In this document: one piece after another, positions 62,524 to 64,000 of the stretch | Position numbering within the stretch: position 1 is the first letter of the stretch | Layout of the letters: every line of letters begins with the position of its first letter | From: Chitinibacter bivalviorum | GTDB taxonomy: Bacteria; Pseudomonadota; Gammaproteobacteria; Burkholderiales; Chitinibacteraceae | Direction of reading: 5' to 3' | Length of the DNA: 64,000 bases | Assembly: GCF_013403565.1 (NCBI RefSeq) | Contig: NZ_CP058627.1 | Coordinates: 1,612,001-1,676,000 of the forward strand | Program-made: the position numbers and the translations under genes | Notes under the pieces: model-generated | What the model was told of the DNA's origin: nothing | Seen by the model: only the letters and a program-made list of their open reading frames with translations | Databases searched by the model: none

Positions 62524-63243
62524 TTAAAAACCACCACGTATACATTCATCCAACTGCTCAAAAATGCAATCAATTAGCCGCAAAGGGTTATGGATCGGAT
62601 TTTTATTCATAGCATCAGAATTTATATCCCACTCGACCTGAGCAACTAGCTCATTAACAATTGATGCGGGGCCTGAAGTATCAAATGCAATATTCTGAAT
62701 TTGCCCGATAGCACATCTAAGAATTCTATTAATTTGCCCAGAATCATCAGCCCAAATTGGCTTATTTATTTGAAAATTAAAATCCTGACTACCATCAGGA
62801 ATTTCATAATTAATCAAAGTAGATAATGCTTTTGAAGCAGCACAGTTATCGGCTTCTTTTCTTGAAAATACAATTCCAACCGCGTAACGCAATGCACCAC
62901 TTGAGAGTTCATCATTTATACATTGCAGCATCGCTCTGAGGTCTGCAATCGATTGATCATAACTTCCGATAGATAGCAAGCCTTCAACAGAAGGTGAGCT
63001 TGGCTGTATTGCAATGTCGATACGAGTGGGCAACGCAAACTGTACTGCTACATTTTTACTTCCATCAGCCGATGGTCCAAAAGCCATATGCACAGGCGCA
63101 GCAGGTGGATGCAACACACTGGGATTTTGTTGTTTTGTCAGTTTTTTCCATAAACCATCAGGCGATAGGCTAGCATTTTCCAGATGGAAAAAGGTAAAAC
63201 GTAAGCCCTCAACATTCCAACCCGACAAGTCATAACGTGACAT
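62524..63243 (-). CDS. Island protein A: unknown family
   Basis: 239 residues. The N terminus (SGWNVEGLRFTFFHLENASL) leads to LWKKLTKQQNPSVLHPPAAP, a Gly-Pro-Ser segment (GPSADGSKNVAVQFALPTRI) and DIAIQPSSP, a mixed alpha/beta region; the C-terminal half has further strands and a terminal helix. Phrases such as LW-x2-LT-x-Q and RIDI-x3-P recall uncharacterised proteins I cannot name. First gene of the cassette; 213 bp of AT-rich sequence without a gene precede it. Confidence 0.6.
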   Translation of the reverse strand: MSRYDLSGWNVEGLRFTFFHLENASLSPDGLWKKLTKQQNPSVLHPPAAPVHMAFGPSADGSKNVAVQFALPTRIDIAIQPSSPSVEGLLSIGSYDQSIADLRAMLQCINDELSSGALRYAVGIVFSRKEADNCAASKALSTLINYEIPDGSQDFNFQINKPIWADDSGQINRILRCAIGQIQNIAFDTSGPASIVNELVAQVEWDINSDAMNKNPIHNPLRLIDCIFEQLDECIRGGF

Positions 63244-63456
63244 TTAATTTCCCAACCCTTACGAGATAATAACTTACAACAAAAAACACTGAACTAACTA
63301 CATCGTCAACGAATTGTAGACCAAAATCCCTTAGACAGTCATCGCTTTATTCCCTATACAAATAGTAAGACCAACAAAACCAGAAGTTACAACCTTAAAA
63401 TTAGTAAGGATATCGTCATGAATTAGACCAAAAAATTGTTTTGCCTTTATCTGATT

Positions 63457-64000
63457 TTATATAGATCGTAAAGTTTCAGGCCAAATAAAATACGGCCCAA
63501 ATTTAGGACTAAACTTAGCCTCACCGCCCGCAGCCTTGCCCTGTGCGGTTAGTTTTGGCTTGCCCTCAACAATCTCTACAAAACCCTTCTCAACCAATTT
63601 ATCAATCAACTCTTGAGTATTTTTGAGCCCTAGCTTGGCGGCTAGCTTGGAGCTGGTTAGTTTTGCTACCTCTTCCACTGCTTCCGAGATGGGCGCAACC
63701 TCAACAGCTGGCGGTGCGGCCATCGCTGCTTTTTGCTCTTCAACTTGAGCTGTATTTGCAAGCTCATTGATCCCAAACTTTGCTTTGTAGTCGGGTTTTA
63801 TAGAGCGATGGTGTCGGGTGAATATCTCAGCAATTTCCATCACCGTTTCGCCGCTGACGATCTTGGCCAAGCTACCAAACATACGACCAAAGCTTGCATC
63901 ATCTGCATTGGTCTTAGTTACCCATTCCAAAACCTGCTCAGCCTTGATGACGTTTTTGGTATCAAAATTTTTTGGGCGCGTAATGCGTTGCTTGTTGCTA
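63457..64000 (-). CDS. Unknown protein, 3' part only
   Basis: The frame is open from the window edge to a stop at 63457, giving the last 180 residues; the real start lies beyond 64000. It has RITRPKNFD and KAEQVLEWVTKTNADDASFG, a central helical region, an Ala/Pro/Val-rich linker (MAAPPAVEVAPISE), and a C-terminal part like a winged helix (LAAKLGLKNTQELIDKLVEK, then GFVEI and GKPKLTAQGK), which suggests DNA binding. No family recognised. An island gene, minus strand, upstream of the A-B-C cassette. Confidence 0.6.
   Translation of the reverse strand, partial: SNKQRITRPKNFDTKNVIKAEQVLEWVTKTNADDASFGRMFGSLAKIVSGETVMEIAEIFTRHHRSIKPDYKAKFGINELANTAQVEEQKAAMAAPPAVEVAPISEAVEEVAKLTSSKLAAKLGLKNTQELIDKLVEKGFVEIVEGKPKLTAQGKAAGGEAKFSPKFGPYFIWPETLRSI

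Overview
The window looks like a chromosomal segment of a betaproteobacterium of the order Neisseriales, probably near Chitinibacter, Deefgea or Iodobacter (family Chitinibacteraceae). This rests on gene content and order (DUF3579-argF-argG, gyrA-serC-pheA-hisC, a full flgB-flgL cluster, GyrA with an acidic insert, DUF3460 and DUF3149 small proteins) and on moderate GC. It is an inference; no rRNA marker is present.

Layout. 0-3 kb: a DUF486 membrane protein, then a TPR protein and an L,D-transpeptidase that share a C-terminal NTF2-like domain. 3-10.7 kb: an SDR reductase, DUF3579, argF, a LeuE-type exporter, argG, DUF2788, ppnP, yajQ, a membrane diguanylate cyclase and DUF3149. 10.7-16 kb, minus strand: an ArnT/PMT-type glycosyltransferase, rpmE, rho, trxA, radA. 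16-26.9 kb, minus strand: flgBCDEFGHI and flgJKL, split by a terminator, each block with a candidate sigma-54 promoter. 27.1-35.3 kb: a divergent polyamine / membrane-stress cluster. Leftward it carries DUF350, a bactofilin-like repeat protein, a 37-residue Trp-rich protein, an SPFH-SHOCT protein, a GFA enzyme, a 3-TM protein, DUF4178, a 55-residue Gly/Ser-rich lipoprotein and SpeD. Rightward it carries a membrane-anchored spermidine synthase homologue and a Tat-exported flavin oxidoreductase. 35.3-44.3 kb, minus strand: DUF3460, hisC, GNAT, LOG, pheA, a small membrane protein, serC, two PaaI-type thioesterases and gyrA. 44.7-53 kb: an OmpA-family protein, lolA, rarA, serS, nfeD-qmcA, a DHH phosphoesterase, then an ArnD-like protein and a PilZ protein on the minus strand. 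53.1-54.1 kb: four alternating tRNA-Val(TAC)/tRNA-Asp(GTC) pairs, partly an exact 222-bp tandem repeat. 54.2-60.4 kb: a PAS-only membrane protein, hrpA and a DUF4145 protein. 60.4-61 kb: noncoding repeats. From about 61 kb to the end: an AT-rich island entered through a 47-nt remnant of the 3' half of a tRNA-Met gene, carrying a compact three-gene cassette of unknown function and the 3' part of another unknown gene.

The two most promising regions for undescribed biology are the three-gene island cassette (61.2-63.2 kb), whose last product has a His-then-Cys arrangement like circularly permuted NlpC/P60 or LRAT peptidases, and the polyamine/SPFH/DUF4178 cluster (27.1-35.3 kb), whose parts belong to families seen together elsewhere but which here includes two tiny translationally embedded genes and an 18-residue-period beta-solenoid protein. 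A family of 49-bp palindromic elements placed just 3' of stop codons recurs at five places.
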